DNA of 64,000 nt. Source: Marinobacter algicola DG893 (GTDB taxonomy: Bacteria > Pseudomonadota > Gammaproteobacteria > Pseudomonadales > Oleiphilaceae). This document shows positions 38,990 through 52,203 of this stretch, one piece after another (position 1 is the first letter of the stretch; each line of letters starts with the position of its first letter). The translations under genes and the position numbers were made by a program. The stretch lies in the NCBI RefSeq assembly GCF_000170835.1, contig NZ_ABCP01000007.1:1-64000 (forward strand), given 5' to 3'. The notes below the pieces were generated by a model, which saw only the letters and a list, made by a program, of their open reading frames with translations, had not been told where the DNA came from and made no database searches.

Positions 38990-40933
38990 TCAGTGCTCAC
39001 CGGCCGGTCGACCAACACCTGGTTGGCGACCGTCGTCGGAACCCTTCGGAGCAGGCGCCTGCTCAGGCTCATCAGCCGGAACACCACCGGAGGGACCGCT
39101 ATCCCCCCAACCTTTCGGCGGACGGGGCTCACGACCTTCCATAATGTCATCAATCTGGTGACGGTCGATGGTCTCGTATTTCATCAGGGCGTCCGCCATC
39201 AGGTCGAGCTTGTCACGGTTATCGACGAGCAACTGCTTCGCCTTTTCATAACAGCTGTCAATGATGTTGCGAACTTCTTCATCGATACGCTGCGCCGTTT
39301 CAGGAGAATAGACCGTCTGCGCCTGGCCGGCAGACCGGCCAAGGAAAGGCTCTTCGCTGTCGGTATCGTACTGCAGTGGGCCGAGCTTCTCCGACAGCCC
39401 CCAGCGCGTCACCATATTGCGCGCCAGGCTGGTTGCCCGCTCGATATCGTTGGAAGCACCGGTGGTGACGCCATCGAAACCGAGGGTCAGTTCTTCTGCA
39501 ATACGACCACCAAACAGGCTGCAGATCGAACTGATCAGGAAGCGCTTGCTGTGGCTGTACTTGTCTTCCTCTGGCAGGAACATAGTGACACCCAAGGCGC
39601 GGCCGCGAGGAATGATACTGACCTTGTAGACCGGATCATGCTCAGGCATCAGACGCCCGACAATGGCGTGACCGGACTCGTGGTATGCCGTATTACGCTT
39701 CTCTTTCTCGCTCATGACCATGGATTTGCGCTCGGCGCCCATCATGATCTTGTCTTTCGCGAGCTCAAACTCTTCCATGGAGACCAGACGCTGGTTGCGA
39801 CGGGCCGCAAACAACGCAGCTTCGTTCACCAGGTTCGCCAGGTCAGCACCCGAGAAGCCAGGCGTGCCACGGGCAATCAACACAGGCTCTACCCCATCGG
39901 CCAGGGGCACTTTTTTCATGTGTACCTTGAGAATCTGCTCACGGCCGATGATGTCCGGCAATCCGACAACGACCTGGCGGTCAAAGCGCCCCGGGCGGAG
40001 CAGAGCCGGGTCCAGCACGTCCGGACGGTTGGTGGCGGCAATCACGATAACGCCTTCATTACCCTCAAAGCCGTCCATCTCTACCAGCAGCTGGTTCAGT
40101 GTCTGCTCACGCTCGTCGTGACCGCCACCCATGCCAGCGCCGCGATGGCGGCCAACGGCATCGATCTCGTCGATGAAGATGATACAGGGGCTCTGCTTCT
40201 TGGCCTGCTCGAACATGTCACGGACACGGGAGGCACCCACACCTACGAACATCTCCACGAAGTCCGAACCGGAGATTGAGAAGAATGGCACCTTGGCCTC
40301 ACCGGCAATCGCCTTGGCGAGCAGGGTCTTACCGGTACCCGGCTGACCTACCATCAGTACGCCCTTGGGAATACTGCCACCAAGACGCTGGAACTTGCTG
40401 GGATCCCGCAGGAAATCCACCAGCTCCTTGACGTCTTCCTTGGCCTCGTCGACACCGGCAACGTCACCAAAGGTGGTTTTGATCTGATCCTCGCTCATCA
40501 GGCGGGCTTTACTCTTGCCAAAGGACATGGGTCCTTTGCCACCGCCACCGCCCTGCATCTGCCGCATAAAGAATACGAACAGCGCGATAATGATAAGGAT
40601 GGGGAAGGCAGCCACCAACAACTGAGTCCAGAGGCTTTGACGCTCCGGCTCCTTACCGATGACTTCCACATTGTTGGCCAGCAGATCGTCCATCAGCTTG
40701 TTGTCGGACACCTGAGGGCGGATGGTCTGGAACTGGGAGCCGTCACCACGGGTACCCTGAACCTGCAGACCGTCAATGGTGACCTGACGGACCTGTCCGT
40801 CCTGCACCATTTCCACAAACTGCGAATAATTGACCTGTTGTCCGCTGGTGGTGGGCGTGAAATTCTGAAACACCATCAGCAGTACGGCGGCTATAATCAG
40901 CCAGAGAACCAGATTTTTTGCCATATCGTTCAA
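38990..40933 (-). CDS. ftsH: ATP-dependent zinc metalloprotease FtsH
   Basis: Hexameric inner-membrane AAA+ protease for membrane-protein quality control, and in E. coli for sigma-32 and LpxC turnover. 647 residues: TM1 (about 7-24), a periplasmic domain, TM2 (about 103-122), Walker A GQPGTGKT, Walker [12 protein letters not shown], arginine-finger region [19 protein letters not shown], and zinc site HESGH. TTG 40933 has AGGTGA 6 nt upstream; ATG 40924 (MAKNLVLWL) is 15 nt away from it, so I prefer the TTG. It follows rlmE by 152 bp. Confidence 0.96.
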   Translation of the reverse strand: MNDMAKNLVLWLIIAAVLLMVFQNFTPTTSGQQVNYSQFVEMVQDGQVRQVTIDGLQVQGTRGDGSQFQTIRPQVSDNKLMDDLLANNVEVIGKEPERQSLWTQLLVAAFPILIIIALFVFFMRQMQGGGGGKGPMSFGKSKARLMSEDQIKTTFGDVAGVDEAKEDVKELVDFLRDPSKFQRLGGSIPKGVLMVGQPGTGKTLLAKAIAGEAKVPFFSISGSDFVEMFVGVGASRVRDMFEQAKKQSPCIIFIDEIDAVGRHRGAGMGGGHDEREQTLNQLLVEMDGFEGNEGVIVIAATNRPDVLDPALLRPGRFDRQVVVGLPDIIGREQILKVHMKKVPLADGVEPVLIARGTPGFSGADLANLVNEAALFAARRNQRLVSMEEFELAKDKIMMGAERKSMVMSEKEKRNTAYHESGHAIVGRLMPEHDPVYKVSIIPRGRALGVTMFLPEEDKYSHSKRFLISSICSLFGGRIAEELTLGFDGVTTGASNDIERATSLARNMVTRWGLSEKLGPLQYDTDSEEPFLGRSAGQAQTVYSPETAQRIDEEVRNIIDSCYEKAKQLLVDNRDKLDLMADALMKYETIDRHQIDDIMEGREPRPPKGWGDSGPSGGVPADEPEQAPAPKGSDDGRQPGVGRPAGEH

Positions 40934-41085
40934 GGATCGTCACCTGTGAATTGAAGGATCGCCCCGTCAGGAGAAAGCCTTTTCGGACACCTTACACCAA
41001 TTGTACGCCCGTCCACCAGAATCGGCCTATCCGTATCGACCACTGCGGGGGTGTCAATCCCACGGTCATTCCGTTCCGGAGCGGG

Positions 41086-41706
41086 TCAGCCCTTAAATCC
41101 CTTGCACACCTGATAAATCTCCCTGGATCTTGCACGGGAGGAGTCAGGCTTCCTGCTGACAACGGTGCCAAAACTTTTACGCATTTCAGCCAGCAGGGCA
41201 TCAAATCCCTCTCCCTGAAATACTTTGGCGACAAACACGCCACCGGGCTTCAGGACTTGCTGCGCCATATCCAGCGCCAGCTCCACCAAACCCATGGCGT
41301 TAGGAATATCCACTGCCGCCATACCACTCATATTGGGTGCCATATCCGAAATTACAACGTCAGCGCGGCGATCACCCAGTAAATCCAGCAATTCATCCAG
41401 CACTGACTGCTCGGTAAAATCGCCCTGGACGAACGCCACACCTGCAATCGGGCTCATTTCAAGAATGTCGCTGGCAACCACCACGCCGTTGTCACCGACC
41501 CGTTCTATCGCCACCTGTGACCATCCGCCAGGCGCGGCACCCAAATCAACAACGGTCTGCCCGGGGCGGAACAGGCGATCCTTATTGTCGAGCTCGATCA
41601 GCTTATAGCTGGCCCGCGAACGATAGCCGTCTTCCCGGGACTTTTTGACCCAGACATCATCAAAATGTTCCTTCAGCCAGCGGTCACTGGTTTTCGAGCG
41701 AGCCAA
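41086..41706 (-). CDS. rlmE: 23S rRNA (uridine-2'-O) methyltransferase RlmE
   Basis: Methylates U2552 of 23S rRNA in the late 50S A-loop; heat-shock gene in E. coli. 206 residues with SAM motif [16 protein letters not shown], the catalytic K-D-K-E pattern (Lys in SRASYKL, Asp in [10 protein letters not shown], Lys in FVAKVFQG) and C-terminal [13 protein letters not shown]. It starts at TTG 41706 with GGAGG 6 nt upstream; [15 protein letters not shown] is the conserved N terminus. Divergent from yhbY, the usual arrangement. Confidence 0.95.
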   Translation of the reverse strand: MARSKTSDRWLKEHFDDVWVKKSREDGYRSRASYKLIELDNKDRLFRPGQTVVDLGAAPGGWSQVAIERVGDNGVVVASDILEMSPIAGVAFVQGDFTEQSVLDELLDLLGDRRADVVISDMAPNMSGMAAVDIPNAMGLVELALDMAQQVLKPGGVFVAKVFQGEGFDALLAEMRKSFGTVVSRKPDSSRARSREIYQVCKGFKG

Positions 41707-41870
41707 AACCTACCTCCATAAAGCGCTCCAATTGGGCCTCCGATCATATGGGTACGTGGTAACGGCGATTTCACCGGCCGATTGATCTGATACAATCCCG
41801 CGATTATACGGAATTGGCGAGCGTTTCGCCGCTGACGTTTTATTAATCGCACCCATAAAGAGATCACATA

Positions 41871-42182
41871 ATGAGTCTTTCGCCGGAACAGCGCCGGGAA
41901 TACCGGGGCATCGCCCACAACCTGAAGCCCGTTATCATTGTCGGCGACAAGGGCCTGACCGAAGGGCTTCAGGAGGAACTCGAGCGGGCCCTGAACGACC
42001 ACGAGCTGATCAAGATCAAGGTTGCCAGCCAGGACCGCGAAACCCGCCAGGAAGCCGTTGCCGCCCTGTGCGAAGCCTCCGGTGCGGAGCTGGTGCAGAC
42101 TATCGGCAAGATCGCCGTGATCCTGCGCCGGGCGAAAAAGCCCAACCCCAAGCTGTCCAACCTGCTGCGCCAGAAACACTGA
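41871..42182 (+). CDS. yhbY: Ribosome assembly RNA-binding protein YhbY
   Basis: 103-residue single CRM domain that binds pre-50S particles. The family core is clear: LSPEQRREYRGIAHNLKPVIIVGDKGLTEGL, EELERALNDHELIKIKVA, and IGKIAVILRRAKKPNPKLSN; the GDKG loop replaces the usual GxxG with the same glycines. Divergent from rlmE and followed by a strong terminator, so monocistronic. Confidence 0.95.
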   Translation: MSLSPEQRREYRGIAHNLKPVIIVGDKGLTEGLQEELERALNDHELIKIKVASQDRETRQEAVAALCEASGAELVQTIGKIAVILRRAKKPNPKLSNLLRQKH

Positions 42183-42212
42183 CGCTGTCAGCACGCCAGA
42201 GCCACACAATGT

Positions 42213-42245
42213 AAAAAGCCGGCTGTTGTTCGCAGCCGGCTTTTT
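42213..42245. terminator. Bidirectional terminator yhbY / greA
   Basis: AAAAAGCCGGCTG (42213-42225), loop TTGTTCG, CAGCCGGCTTTTT (42233-42245). A perfect 13-bp stem with A/T tails between convergent genes. Confidence 0.92.
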
Positions 42246-42272
42246 GTTTGCAGAATTCGCACCCGACGAATG

Positions 42273-42752
42273 TCAGATGTGCTCTACCTGCTCGATTTCA
42301 TACTCAACGGTGCCCGAAGGCACACGCACGGCAACCACGTCACCCTCGCTTTTACCCACCAGAGCCCGCGCGATTGGCGAGGAAATGGACAGCTTTCCAG
42401 CCTTGATGTCTGCCTCATCCTCACCAACGATCTGGTAGCTGACCTGCTCGTCGGTATCGACATTGAGCAGTTGCACCGTGGTGCCGAAGATCACCTTACC
42501 GGTGTTTTCGATGGTGTTGACGTCGATCACCTGGGCTGCTGACAGCTTGCCTTCGATTTCCTGGATACGCCCTTCGATAAAGCTCTGCTGCTCCCGAGCG
42601 GCGTGGTATTCCGCGTTCTCTTTCAGGTCGCCGTGTTCGCGGGCATCGGAAATAGCCGCGATCACCCGGGGACGATCTTCGGACTTCAGTTTCTGAAGCT
42701 CCTCACGTAGGCGGATTTCACCCGCCTTTGTCATGGGTACTCTGTCAGCCAT
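42273..42752 (-). CDS. greA: Transcript cleavage factor GreA
   Basis: Enters the RNA polymerase secondary channel and stimulates cleavage of backtracked RNA. 159 residues: N-terminal coiled coil with the acidic tip [22 protein letters not shown] (Asp and Glu at the tip of the coil) and a C-terminal FKBP-like domain ([17 protein letters not shown] ... [18 protein letters not shown]). Four bp after carB, so it is the last gene of the carAB-greA run. Confidence 0.97.
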   Translation of the reverse strand: MADRVPMTKAGEIRLREELQKLKSEDRPRVIAAISDAREHGDLKENAEYHAAREQQSFIEGRIQEIEGKLSAAQVIDVNTIENTGKVIFGTTVQLLNVDTDEQVSYQIVGEDEADIKAGKLSISSPIARALVGKSEGDVVAVRVPSGTVEYEIEQVEHI

Positions 42753-42756
42753 AGTC

Positions 42757-45700
42757 TTACTTTCCTGCGTGTAGATCCTGGAGGCGGCGCACAGTGCGCT
42801 CGGGGCCGAACTTGATGGCCCTGCAGAAGGCTTCGCCGCCCGCCAGTGTCGTTGTGTAGGTTACCTTGGTCTGCAGGGCCGACTGGCGAATCTGTGCCGA
42901 GTCGGAAATCGCCTTGCGACCTTCGGTGGTGTTAATAATCAGCTGCACCTGACCATTCTTAATCGCGTCCACGATATGCGGACGACCTTCACGAACCTTG
43001 TTTACCCGGTCAACGGTGAGCCCGGCCTGCTTCAGCGCCTTGGCGGTACCGGTGGTGGCAATCACCTTGAAACCGGCGTCAATCAGATCCTGTGCCACCT
43101 TCGCGGCCCCGGGCTTGTCGACGTCCCGCACAGACATGAAAGCCGTGCCCTTGGCCGGCAGGCGCTCACCAGAGGCCAGGGCTGCCTTGGCAAAGGCTTC
43201 GTCGAAGCTGTCACCAATACCCATCACCTCACCGGTGGATTTCATTTCCGGCCCCAGGATCGGGTCCACCGCCGGGAACTTGTTGAACGGGAACACCGAT
43301 TCCTTGACGGAATAGTAAGTCGGTACAATTTCCTGGGTGAAGCCCTGCTCCGCCAGTGACGTGCCAGCCATGCAACGGGCCGCCACTTTGGCCAGTGAAA
43401 CACCGATGGCCTTGGACACAAACGGCACGGTACGGGACGCCCGCGGGTTGACCTCGATCACGTAGATCTGACCACCCTGCCAGGCCAACTGGACGTTCAT
43501 CAGGCCGATGACATCCAGTTCAATGGCCATCTTGCGTACCGCCTCGCGCATCTCATCCTGCACATCTTTCGGCAGGGTGTAGGGCGGAAGGGAACAGGCG
43601 GAGTCACCGGAGTGCACGCCGGCCTGCTCAATGTGCTGCATGATACCGCCGATCACCACGTCCTTGCCGTCACTGATGGCGTCAATGTCCACCTCAATAG
43701 CGGCATTGAGGAAGTGATCCAGCAGCACCGGGCTGTCGTTGGAAACCAGCACCGCATTGCGCATGTAGCGAACCAGCTCTTCCTCGTCATAGACGATTTC
43801 CATGGCACGGCCACCCAGCACGTAGGAGGGGCGCACCACCAACGGGTAACCGATCTCGCGAGCCGCCAGAATGCCTTCTTCATGACTGCGCACGGTGGCG
43901 TTTTCCGGCTGGATCAGGCCAAGGCGGCCGATCATCTGCTGGAAACGCTCCCGGTCTTCGGCGCGGTCGATGGCGTCCGGGCTGGTACCGATAATAGGCA
44001 CGCCCGCCGCTTCCAGGCCTCGGGCCAGTTTCAGCGGGGTTTGGCCACCGTACTGGACAATCACACCCTTGGGTTTTTCGACGTGGATAATTTCCAGCAC
44101 GTCTTCCAGGGTTATTGGCTCGAAATAGAGTCGGTCCGAGGTATCGTAGTCAGTGGAAACGGTTTCCGGGTTACAGTTGATCATAATGGTTTCATAACCG
44201 TCGTCGCGCATCGCGAGGGCGGCGTGAACACAGCAGTAATCAAACTCAATACCCTGACCGATGCGGTTGGGACCACCGCCGATCACCACAATCTTCTCGC
44301 GACCAGAGACATCCGCCTCGCACTCTTCCTCATAAGAGGAATACATATAGGCCGTCGAGGACGCGAATTCAGCCGCACAGGTGTCCACCCGCTTGTAAAC
44401 CGGGCGGATGTCCAGATCATGACGCAGCTTACGCAAGCTGACTTCGGAAATACTCAGGAGCTTGGCCAGGCGCGCATCGGAGAACCCTTTGCGCTTGAGA
44501 CGGAACAATGTGTCGCGATCAATATCCGCCTTGCCGGCGGATTTGAGGGCAGCCTCTTCCTTGATCAGGTCTTCGATCTGTACCAGATACCAGGGGTCTA
44601 CATGCGTGTTGTTGAACACTTCCTCCACGGTCATTCCGGCACGGAAGGCATCGCCGATGTACCACAGGCGCTCGGCGCCGGGAACGTTCAGTTCCTGGGT
44701 CAGGGTTTCCTGGCCGTCGGTGGTGTTCAGATCGACCTTCTCTTCAAATCCGTCGGAGCCCACTTCCAGGCCACGCATGGCTTTCTGCAGGGACTCCTGG
44801 AAGGTACGGCCGATGGCCATCACTTCACCCACGGATTTCATCTGGGTGGTCAGGCGCGCATCAGCCTGGGGGAACTTCTCGAAAGTGAAGCGCGGAATCT
44901 TGGTGACCACATAGTCGATGCTGGGCTCGAACGAGGCCGGAGTGACGCCACCGGTGATTTCGTTGCGCAGCTCATCAAGGGTGTAACCCACCGCCAGCTT
45001 GGCGGCCACCTTGGCAATCGGGAAACCCGTTGCCTTGGACGCCAGCGCCGAAGAACGCGACACACGGGGATTCATCTCGATGACAACGACACGGCCGTTG
45101 TCCGGATTCACGCCGAATTGCACGTTGGAACCGCCGGTTTCCACACCGATCTCACGCAGCACCGCCAGAGAGGCGTTCCGCATGATCTGATATTCCTTGT
45201 CGGTGAGGGTCTGGGCCGGCGCCACGGTAATGGAGTCACCGGTGTGGACACCCATGGCGTCAAAGTTCTCGATGGCGCAGACAATGATGCAGTTGTCGTT
45301 CTTGTCGCGGACAACTTCCATCTCATATTCTTTCCAGCCGATCAAAGACTCGTCGATCAACAATTCGTTGGTCGGCGACAGGTCCAGACCACGGGTACAG
45401 ATTTCCTCGAACTCATCGCGGTTGTAGGCAATACCGCCGCCGGAACCACCCATGGTGAAGGACGGGCGGATGATGCAGGGAAATCCGATGTCATTGGCCA
45501 CTTCCCAGGCTTCCGCCATGGAATGGGCAATCGTGGCGCGCGGGCACTCCAGGCCGATCTTCTTCATGGCCTTGTCAAAACGATCCCGGTCTTCGGCCTT
45601 GTCGATGGTGTCGGCATTGGCACCGATCATTTCCACACCATGCTCGGCCAGAACACCGTGCTTCTCAAGGTCCAGAGCGCAGTTCAGGGCAGTCTGACCA

Positions 45701-45972
45701 CCCATGGTGGGCAGCAACGCGTCCGGCTGCTCTTTCTCGATGATCTTGGCAACGGTCTTCCAGGTGATGGGCTCGATGTAGGTGGCATCGGCCATTACCG
45801 GGTCGGTCATGATCGTGGCCGGGTTGGAGTTCACCAAAATAACCCGGTACCCCTCTTCACGCAGGGCCTTACAGGCCTGAGCTCCAGAGTAGTCAAACTC
45901 GCACGCCTGCCCGATCACGATGGGGCCCGCGCCCAGAATCAGAATGCTTTTAATGTCGGTACGCTTTGGCAT
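42757..45972 (-). CDS. carB: Carbamoyl-phosphate synthase large chain
   Basis: Makes carbamoyl phosphate from bicarbonate, ammonia and two ATP for arginine and pyrimidines. 1071 residues: two homologous ATP-grasp halves (first [19 protein letters not shown] near the N terminus, second [16 protein letters not shown] near residue 560), an oligomerisation domain between, and a C-terminal MGS-like allosteric domain. ATG 45972 shares its A with the carA stop (TGATG), giving tight coupling; the in-frame TTG one codon earlier is not needed. Confidence 0.98.
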   Translation of the reverse strand: MPKRTDIKSILILGAGPIVIGQACEFDYSGAQACKALREEGYRVILVNSNPATIMTDPVMADATYIEPITWKTVAKIIEKEQPDALLPTMGGQTALNCALDLEKHGVLAEHGVEMIGANADTIDKAEDRDRFDKAMKKIGLECPRATIAHSMAEAWEVANDIGFPCIIRPSFTMGGSGGGIAYNRDEFEEICTRGLDLSPTNELLIDESLIGWKEYEMEVVRDKNDNCIIVCAIENFDAMGVHTGDSITVAPAQTLTDKEYQIMRNASLAVLREIGVETGGSNVQFGVNPDNGRVVVIEMNPRVSRSSALASKATGFPIAKVAAKLAVGYTLDELRNEITGGVTPASFEPSIDYVVTKIPRFTFEKFPQADARLTTQMKSVGEVMAIGRTFQESLQKAMRGLEVGSDGFEEKVDLNTTDGQETLTQELNVPGAERLWYIGDAFRAGMTVEEVFNNTHVDPWYLVQIEDLIKEEAALKSAGKADIDRDTLFRLKRKGFSDARLAKLLSISEVSLRKLRHDLDIRPVYKRVDTCAAEFASSTAYMYSSYEEECEADVSGREKIVVIGGGPNRIGQGIEFDYCCVHAALAMRDDGYETIMINCNPETVSTDYDTSDRLYFEPITLEDVLEIIHVEKPKGVIVQYGGQTPLKLARGLEAAGVPIIGTSPDAIDRAEDRERFQQMIGRLGLIQPENATVRSHEEGILAAREIGYPLVVRPSYVLGGRAMEIVYDEEELVRYMRNAVLVSNDSPVLLDHFLNAAIEVDIDAISDGKDVVIGGIMQHIEQAGVHSGDSACSLPPYTLPKDVQDEMREAVRKMAIELDVIGLMNVQLAWQGGQIYVIEVNPRASRTVPFVSKAIGVSLAKVAARCMAGTSLAEQGFTQEIVPTYYSVKESVFPFNKFPAVDPILGPEMKSTGEVMGIGDSFDEAFAKAALASGERLPAKGTAFMSVRDVDKPGAAKVAQDLIDAGFKVIATTGTAKALKQAGLTVDRVNKVREGRPHIVDAIKNGQVQLIINTTEGRKAISDSAQIRQSALQTKVTYTTTLAGGEAFCRAIKFGPERTVRRLQDLHAGK

Positions 45973-47096
45973 CAACGTGCCTCCATCAGGCGGATAAATT
46001 CATCAAACAACGGCGCTACATCGTGCGGGCCGGGGCTCGCTTCCGGGTGACCCTGGAAACTGTAGGCTGGCTTGTCGGTACGGCGGATTCCCTGCAGAGA
46101 CCCATCGAACAGGGATTTGTGGGTCGCCTCCAGATTGCCCGGCAGGCTGGTTTCGTCTACCGCAAACCCGTGGTTCTGACTGGTGATCATCACGGTACCG
46201 TCGGCGATGTTCTGTACCGGATGGTTGGCACCATGGTGGCCATGCCCCATTTTGATGGATTTGGCCCCACTGGCCAGGGCCAGCAACTGATGGCCAAGGC
46301 AGATGCCAAAGACGGGAATATCGGTCTCCAGCACATCTCGAATGGCGCTGATGGCGTAGTCACAAGGCTCTGGGTCGCCGGGGCCGTTGGATAGGAAAAC
46401 ACCATCCGGATTCATCGCCAGCACATCGGCAGCCGGGGTCTGGGCTGGTACAACGGTGATGTCGCAGCCGCGACTGGCCAGCATACGCAGGATATTGAGT
46501 TTCACACCGTAGTCCCAGGCGACAACCTTGAACTTCGATTCAGTGCGCTCGCCATAGCCACTTTCGATATCCCACTCGCTCTGGCTCCAGGTCCAGGCTT
46601 TCTCCGAGGTAACCTCCTTCGCCAGATCCATGCCTTTCAGGCCGGGAAAAGCGTTGGCCAGCTCCAGGGCGCGCTCGGCCGTGGCGTCTGCGCCGGCAAC
46701 CACGGCGCCATTCTGGGAGCCCTTGTCCCGAAGGATTCGGGTCAGGCGACGGGTATCGATGTCGGCAATGCCGACGATGTTGTTGTCACGCAGGTAGTCC
46801 TGTAGCGAGCCAGTGCTGCGCCAGTTACTCACCAGCAGGGGCAGATCACGGATAATCAGGCCGGCGGCCTGGACGCGATCAGATTCGATGTCTTCTTCGT
46901 TCACACCGGTGCTGCCGATGTGGGGGTATGTAAGGGTGACAATCTGGCGGGAGTAGGACGGGTCGGTCAGAATTTCCTGATAACCGGTCATGGCGGTGTT
47001 GAACACCACCTCTCCGCTGGTTTCCCCTTCAGCGCCAATGGCGGTGCCGTAAAACAGGCTTCCGTCTGCGAGTGCAAGGATGGCAGGTATACTCAA
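45972..47096 (-). CDS. carA: Carbamoyl-phosphate synthase small chain (glutamine amidotransferase)
   Basis: Hydrolyses glutamine and channels ammonia to CarB. 374 residues: small-chain N-terminal domain ([38 protein letters not shown]) and a class I amidotransferase with nucleophile Cys in [14 protein letters not shown] and His/Glu in [12 protein letters not shown] prefer TTG 47096 ([12 protein letters not shown]), which has GAGG 9 nt upstream and matches family starts; ATG 47111 has no ribosome site. A terminator lies 70 bp upstream, so carAB has its own promoter or an attenuation control. Confidence 0.95.
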   Translation of the reverse strand: MSIPAILALADGSLFYGTAIGAEGETSGEVVFNTAMTGYQEILTDPSYSRQIVTLTYPHIGSTGVNEEDIESDRVQAAGLIIRDLPLLVSNWRSTGSLQDYLRDNNIVGIADIDTRRLTRILRDKGSQNGAVVAGADATAERALELANAFPGLKGMDLAKEVTSEKAWTWSQSEWDIESGYGERTESKFKVVAWDYGVKLNILRMLASRGCDITVVPAQTPAADVLAMNPDGVFLSNGPGDPEPCDYAISAIRDVLETDIPVFGICLGHQLLALASGAKSIKMGHGHHGANHPVQNIADGTVMITSQNHGFAVDETSLPGNLEATHKSLFDGSLQGIRRTDKPAYSFQGHPEASPGPHDVAPLFDEFIRLMEAR

Positions 47097-47165
47097 GGCT
47101 TGTATCCTCATCGAGTGGCGTACAGGTTCGTCACGAACAGGAACGCAAGCGCAAATTCAGGTCGC

Positions 47166-47203
47166 AAAAAAGCGAGAGGGAGTTGAACTCCGTCCCGCTT
47201 TTT
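47166..47203 (-). terminator. Terminator between dapB and carA
   Basis: AAAAAGCG (47167-47174) pairs with CGCTTTTT (47196-47203); inside, GAGTT-G-AACTC adds a second stem. A/T tails on both sides. On minus-strand transcripts this ends dapB about 70 bp before carA; attenuation of carAB is possible. Confidence 0.78.
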
Positions 47204-47297
47204 CTGTTGAGCGTTGTCAAAGCTACGCTTGGTGCAGTTAAACCGCCTTATTGTACGAAATATGGCAGTTTGTGTCCACGCGAAATCTTGCTCGTCG

Positions 47298-49237
<1,940 letters not shown>

Positions 49238-49263
49238 GCTCTAAAACCCTGTTGGTAAAACGA

Positions 49264-49293
49264 GGAAAACGCGGGAGAGCTCCCGCGTTTTCC
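49264..49293 (-). terminator. Hairpin between dnaK and dnaJ
   Basis: GGAAAACGCGGGA (49264-49276), loop GAGC, TCCCGCGTTTTCC (49281-49293): a perfect 13-bp stem in the 78-bp dnaK-dnaJ gap. Partial termination or mRNA processing here would keep DnaK in excess of DnaJ. Confidence 0.7.
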
Positions 49294-49315
49294 AACTGCC
49301 TGATGATCTTAAGCT

Positions 49316-51241
49316 TTATCGCTTGTCGTCGTCTTTGACTTCTTCAAACTCGGCATCAACGGCGTCGTCACTGGAACCGGACTGGGCGGCTTCTTCGCCC
49401 CCGGCCTGCTGCGCCTGCTCTGCCTGATCCGCATACATCTTCTGGGCCATTTCAGAAGACGCTTCCGTCAGCTTCTGAGTCTTGGCCTCGATGTCGTCCT
49501 TGTCGGAACCAGCCAGGGCTTCTTCCAGCTCCTTGATCGCAGCTTCGATAGACTCTTTCTCGCTGTCAGACACCTTGTCACCAGCATCGGCCAGAGTCTT
49601 GCGCACGGTGTGAACCATGGCGTCGCCCTGGTTACGGGCCTGGACCAGCTCTTCGAACTTGCGATCCTCGTCGGCGTTGGCTTCCGCGTCCTGAACCATC
49701 TTCTCGATTTCGTCGTCGTTCAGGCCTGAAGACGCCTTGATGACGATCGACTGCTCTTTGCCAGTCGCCTTGTCTTTGGCCGACACGTTCAGGATACCGT
49801 TGGCATCGATGTCGAAGGTAACTTCAATCTGCGGCGTGCCACGGGGCGCCGGCGGAATGTCCGCCAGGTCGAAGCGACCCAGTGATTTGTTCTGTGTCGC
49901 CTGCTTCCGCTCACCCTGGACCACGTGAATGGTCACGGCGGTCTGGTTGTCATCCGCGGTAGAGAACGTCTGCGACTTCTTGGTCGGGATGGTGGTGTTC
50001 TTGTCGATCAGCGGTGTCGCCACGCCACCCATGGTCTCGATACCCAGGGTCAGCGGGGTAACATCCAGCAACAGAACGTCTTTCACGTCACCGGAGAGCA
50101 CAGCCGCCTGGATGGCAGCACCCATGGCTACGGCTTCGTCCGGGTTCACGTCCTTACGTGCTTCCTTACCGAAGAAGTTCTTCACTTTTTCCTGAACCAT
50201 CGGCATGCGGGTCTGACCACCGACCAGGATGACTTCGTCGATTTCACCAATCTTGGCGCCGGAATCTTCCAGCGCGGTGCGGCAAGGTGCAAGGCTGCGC
50301 TCAACCAGCTCTTCAACCAGTGACTCCAGCTTGGCGCGGGTCACTTTCACGTTCATGTGCTTGGGACCGCTGGCATCCGCCGTTACGTATGGCAGGTTCA
50401 CGTCGGTCTGCTGGCTGCTGGACAACTCGATCTTGGCCTTCTCGGCGGCTTCTTTCAGGCGCTGCATGGCCAGTGAGTCGCCGCGCAGGTCGATACCACT
50501 GTCTTTCTTGAACTGATCGGCAAGGTATTCGATCAGCTTCATATCAAAGTCTTCACCACCCAGGAAGGTGTCGCCGTTGGTGGCCAGCACTTCAAACTGG
50601 TGCTCACCGTCAACATCGGCAATCTCGATGATGGAGATATCGAAGGTACCACCGCCCAGGTCGTAAACGGCGACAGTGCGATCACCGCTCTTCTTGTCGA
50701 GACCGTAGGCCAACGCAGCAGCAGTCGGCTCGTTGATGATCCGCTTCACGTCCAGACCAGCGATCTTGCCGGCGTCTTTGGTGGCCTGACGCTGGCTGTC
50801 GTTGAAGTAGGCCGGCACGGTGATAACGGCTTCAGTTACCTTCTCGCCCAGATAGTCTTCCGCGGTTTTCTTCATCTTCTTGATGACTTCCGCAGACACC
50901 TGTGGCGGCGCCATCTTTTCGCCTTTAACTTCCACCCACGCATCGCCATTATCAGCCTTGGCGATTTTGTACGGCACCATCTTGATGTCTTTCTGAACCA
51001 CGTCATCTTCGAAACGACGACCGATCAGACGCTTGATGGCATAGAGGGTGTTGTTCGGGTTGGTGACCGCCTGGCGCTTGGCAGACTGGCCTACCAGCGT
51101 TTCGCCATCTTCGGTATACGCAATGATGGAAGGCGTGGTGCGGTCGCCCTCTGCGTTCTCGATAACCTTGACCTTGTCACCATCCATGATGGCAACACAG
51201 GAGTTTGTGGTTCCCAGGTCGATACCAATAATTTTACTCAT
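49316..51241 (-). CDS. dnaK: Molecular chaperone DnaK (Hsp70)
   Basis: ATP-dependent chaperone; 641 residues. ATPase domain with [17 protein letters not shown], the Thr-containing [31 protein letters not shown] and [15 protein letters not shown]; the linker [19 protein letters not shown]; a substrate-binding domain; and a C-terminal lid ending in the conserved acidic [11 protein letters not shown]. Follows grpE by 110 bp; a weaker sigma-32-like promoter lies in that gap. Confidence 0.98.
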   Translation of the reverse strand: MSKIIGIDLGTTNSCVAIMDGDKVKVIENAEGDRTTPSIIAYTEDGETLVGQSAKRQAVTNPNNTLYAIKRLIGRRFEDDVVQKDIKMVPYKIAKADNGDAWVEVKGEKMAPPQVSAEVIKKMKKTAEDYLGEKVTEAVITVPAYFNDSQRQATKDAGKIAGLDVKRIINEPTAAALAYGLDKKSGDRTVAVYDLGGGTFDISIIEIADVDGEHQFEVLATNGDTFLGGEDFDMKLIEYLADQFKKDSGIDLRGDSLAMQRLKEAAEKAKIELSSSQQTDVNLPYVTADASGPKHMNVKVTRAKLESLVEELVERSLAPCRTALEDSGAKIGEIDEVILVGGQTRMPMVQEKVKNFFGKEARKDVNPDEAVAMGAAIQAAVLSGDVKDVLLLDVTPLTLGIETMGGVATPLIDKNTTIPTKKSQTFSTADDNQTAVTIHVVQGERKQATQNKSLGRFDLADIPPAPRGTPQIEVTFDIDANGILNVSAKDKATGKEQSIVIKASSGLNDDEIEKMVQDAEANADEDRKFEELVQARNQGDAMVHTVRKTLADAGDKVSDSEKESIEAAIKELEEALAGSDKDDIEAKTQKLTEASSEMAQKMYADQAEQAQQAGGEEAAQSGSSDDAVDAEFEEVKDDDKR

Positions 51242-51328
51242 GCAATTGCTCCAATTCGGTTGTTCAATTCAGTTCCGGCTGCCTTAAAAGTTGCCCCGGA
51301 GTCCCGGTGCGCCGCCTGTTTACTGGCT

Positions 51329-51355
51329 ATATTGGCGCGTTAATCTACTTTTCAA
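51329..51355 (-). promoter_or_regulatory. Candidate sigma-32 promoter for dnaK
   Basis: On the minus strand TTGAAA (51355-51350), 13-bp spacer, GCCAATAT (51336-51329): 6 of 8 positions of CCCCATAT and the same spacing as the stronger grpE site. Its -35 overlaps the grpE stop codon. Confidence 0.5.
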
Positions 51356-51957
51356 GCCTGCTCGTCGATTTTTGGTGCGTCCTCGGCCTTGGCAACCACC
51401 ACCATCGCGGGACGAACAAGGCGATCGTTCAGGGTGTAGCCCTTCTGGACCACAGCCACGACACTGTTGGGCTCGGCATCAGGTGCCGGCACCATGGACA
51501 TAGCCTCGTGCTGCTGGGGGTCAAACGGCTCACCCACAGGGTTAAGCTGAACCACATTGAACTTGCCGAGACTACCCATGAACAGATTGAGGGTCATCTC
51601 GACCCCTTCGCGTATCGAGGCCACCAGCTCGCCAGCGTTTTCATGCCCCTCAGTGCTTTCAACCGCCTTTTCCAGGCTGTCAGCGACCGGCAGGAGCTCC
51701 TTCACAAACTTCTCCAGCGCGAATTTGTGGGCTTTCTCCACATCGATCTCAGCGCGGCGGCGAACATTCTGCATCTCCGCCTGGGAACGCAACATCTGCT
51801 CCTGAAACTCTTGCGCCTGGGCCTTCAGGACCTCAATTTCGCTTTCCGGGCCGGCTTCGGCACTGTCTTCCGTCGCCGTTTCTTCTTCGGGAGCGGCTTC
51901 CGCAGTGTCTTTCAACTCTTCTTCCACCTGCTCGTTACGATTCTCGTCAGCGCTCAT
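51352..51957 (-). CDS. grpE: Nucleotide exchange factor GrpE
   Basis: Homodimer that releases ADP from DnaK and senses temperature. 201 residues: a disordered acidic N terminus (about 1-45), a long coiled coil ([37 protein letters not shown]) and a C-terminal beta domain with [21 protein letters not shown] and [25 protein letters not shown]. First gene of grpE-dnaK-dnaJ-dapB; a near-consensus heat-shock promoter stands about 95 bp upstream. Confidence 0.97.
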   Translation of the reverse strand: MSADENRNEQVEEELKDTAEAAPEEETATEDSAEAGPESEIEVLKAQAQEFQEQMLRSQAEMQNVRRRAEIDVEKAHKFALEKFVKELLPVADSLEKAVESTEGHENAGELVASIREGVEMTLNLFMGSLGKFNVVQLNPVGEPFDPQQHEAMSMVPAPDAEPNSVVAVVQKGYTLNDRLVRPAMVVVAKAEDAPKIDEQA

Positions 51958-52052
51958 GACTACTCCTGCTTAATCGTCGGCGGCCAGACGACCGGCCGGT
52001 TAACGTTTGGTTTCCGACCGCCAGAGGCCGGAAAAAACATGTTTGCGAACGG

Positions 52053-52079
52053 ATATGGGGCCCGTATCGAATGTTTCAA
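52053..52079 (-). promoter_or_regulatory. Sigma-32 (RpoH) heat-shock promoter of grpE
   Basis: On the minus strand TTGAAA (52079-52074), 13-bp spacer, CCCCATAT (52060-52053). Close match to the sigma-32 consensus (CTTGAAA, 11-15 bp, CCCCATnT), about 95 bp before the grpE start. Confidence 0.85.
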
Positions 52080-52121
52080 CCGTTGCGCACCGCATTCATT
52101 CACAAATTCGCCAGGCGATGT

Positions 52122-52150
52122 TTGCAAACTGGAAAAACCCTGTATATATT
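52122..52150 (+). promoter_or_regulatory. Sigma-70 promoter of recN
   Basis: TTGCAA (52122-52127), 17-bp spacer, TATATT (52145-52150). The -10 lies inside the first LexA box, so repressor binding would block polymerase. Confidence 0.75.
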
Positions 52151-52155
52151 TACAG
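52140..52155 (+). promoter_or_regulatory. LexA (SOS) box 1
   Basis: CTGTATATATTTACAG, a perfect CTGT-N8-ACAG match with an AT-rich core, overlapping the recN -10. Confidence 0.92.
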
Positions 52156-52158
52156 TCA

Positions 52159-52174
52159 CTGTATGTAATCACAG
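52159..52174 (+). promoter_or_regulatory. LexA (SOS) box 2
   Basis: CTGTATGTAATCACAG, again CTGT-N8-ACAG, centre-to-centre 19 bp from box 1, covering the expected transcription start. Tandem boxes imply tight repression of recN. Confidence 0.88.
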
Positions 52175-52203
52175 TATTCAGGAATCGAGCGGAGGACCTC
52201 TGC

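Noticed and set aside
43612-46050. 812-codon open frame opposite carB
   Set aside because: Antisense shadow; protein lacks any domain-like pattern, carB is unmistakable.
47097-47297. Riboswitch or lysine/pyrimidine leader upstream of carA or dapB
   Set aside because: Only a terminator-like hairpin is visible; no conserved aptamer layout or leader peptide could be recognised.
51307-52203. 299-codon N-terminal extension of recN
   Set aside because: Lies opposite grpE and across the promoters; conserved RecN N terminus begins at 52204 with a good ribosome site.
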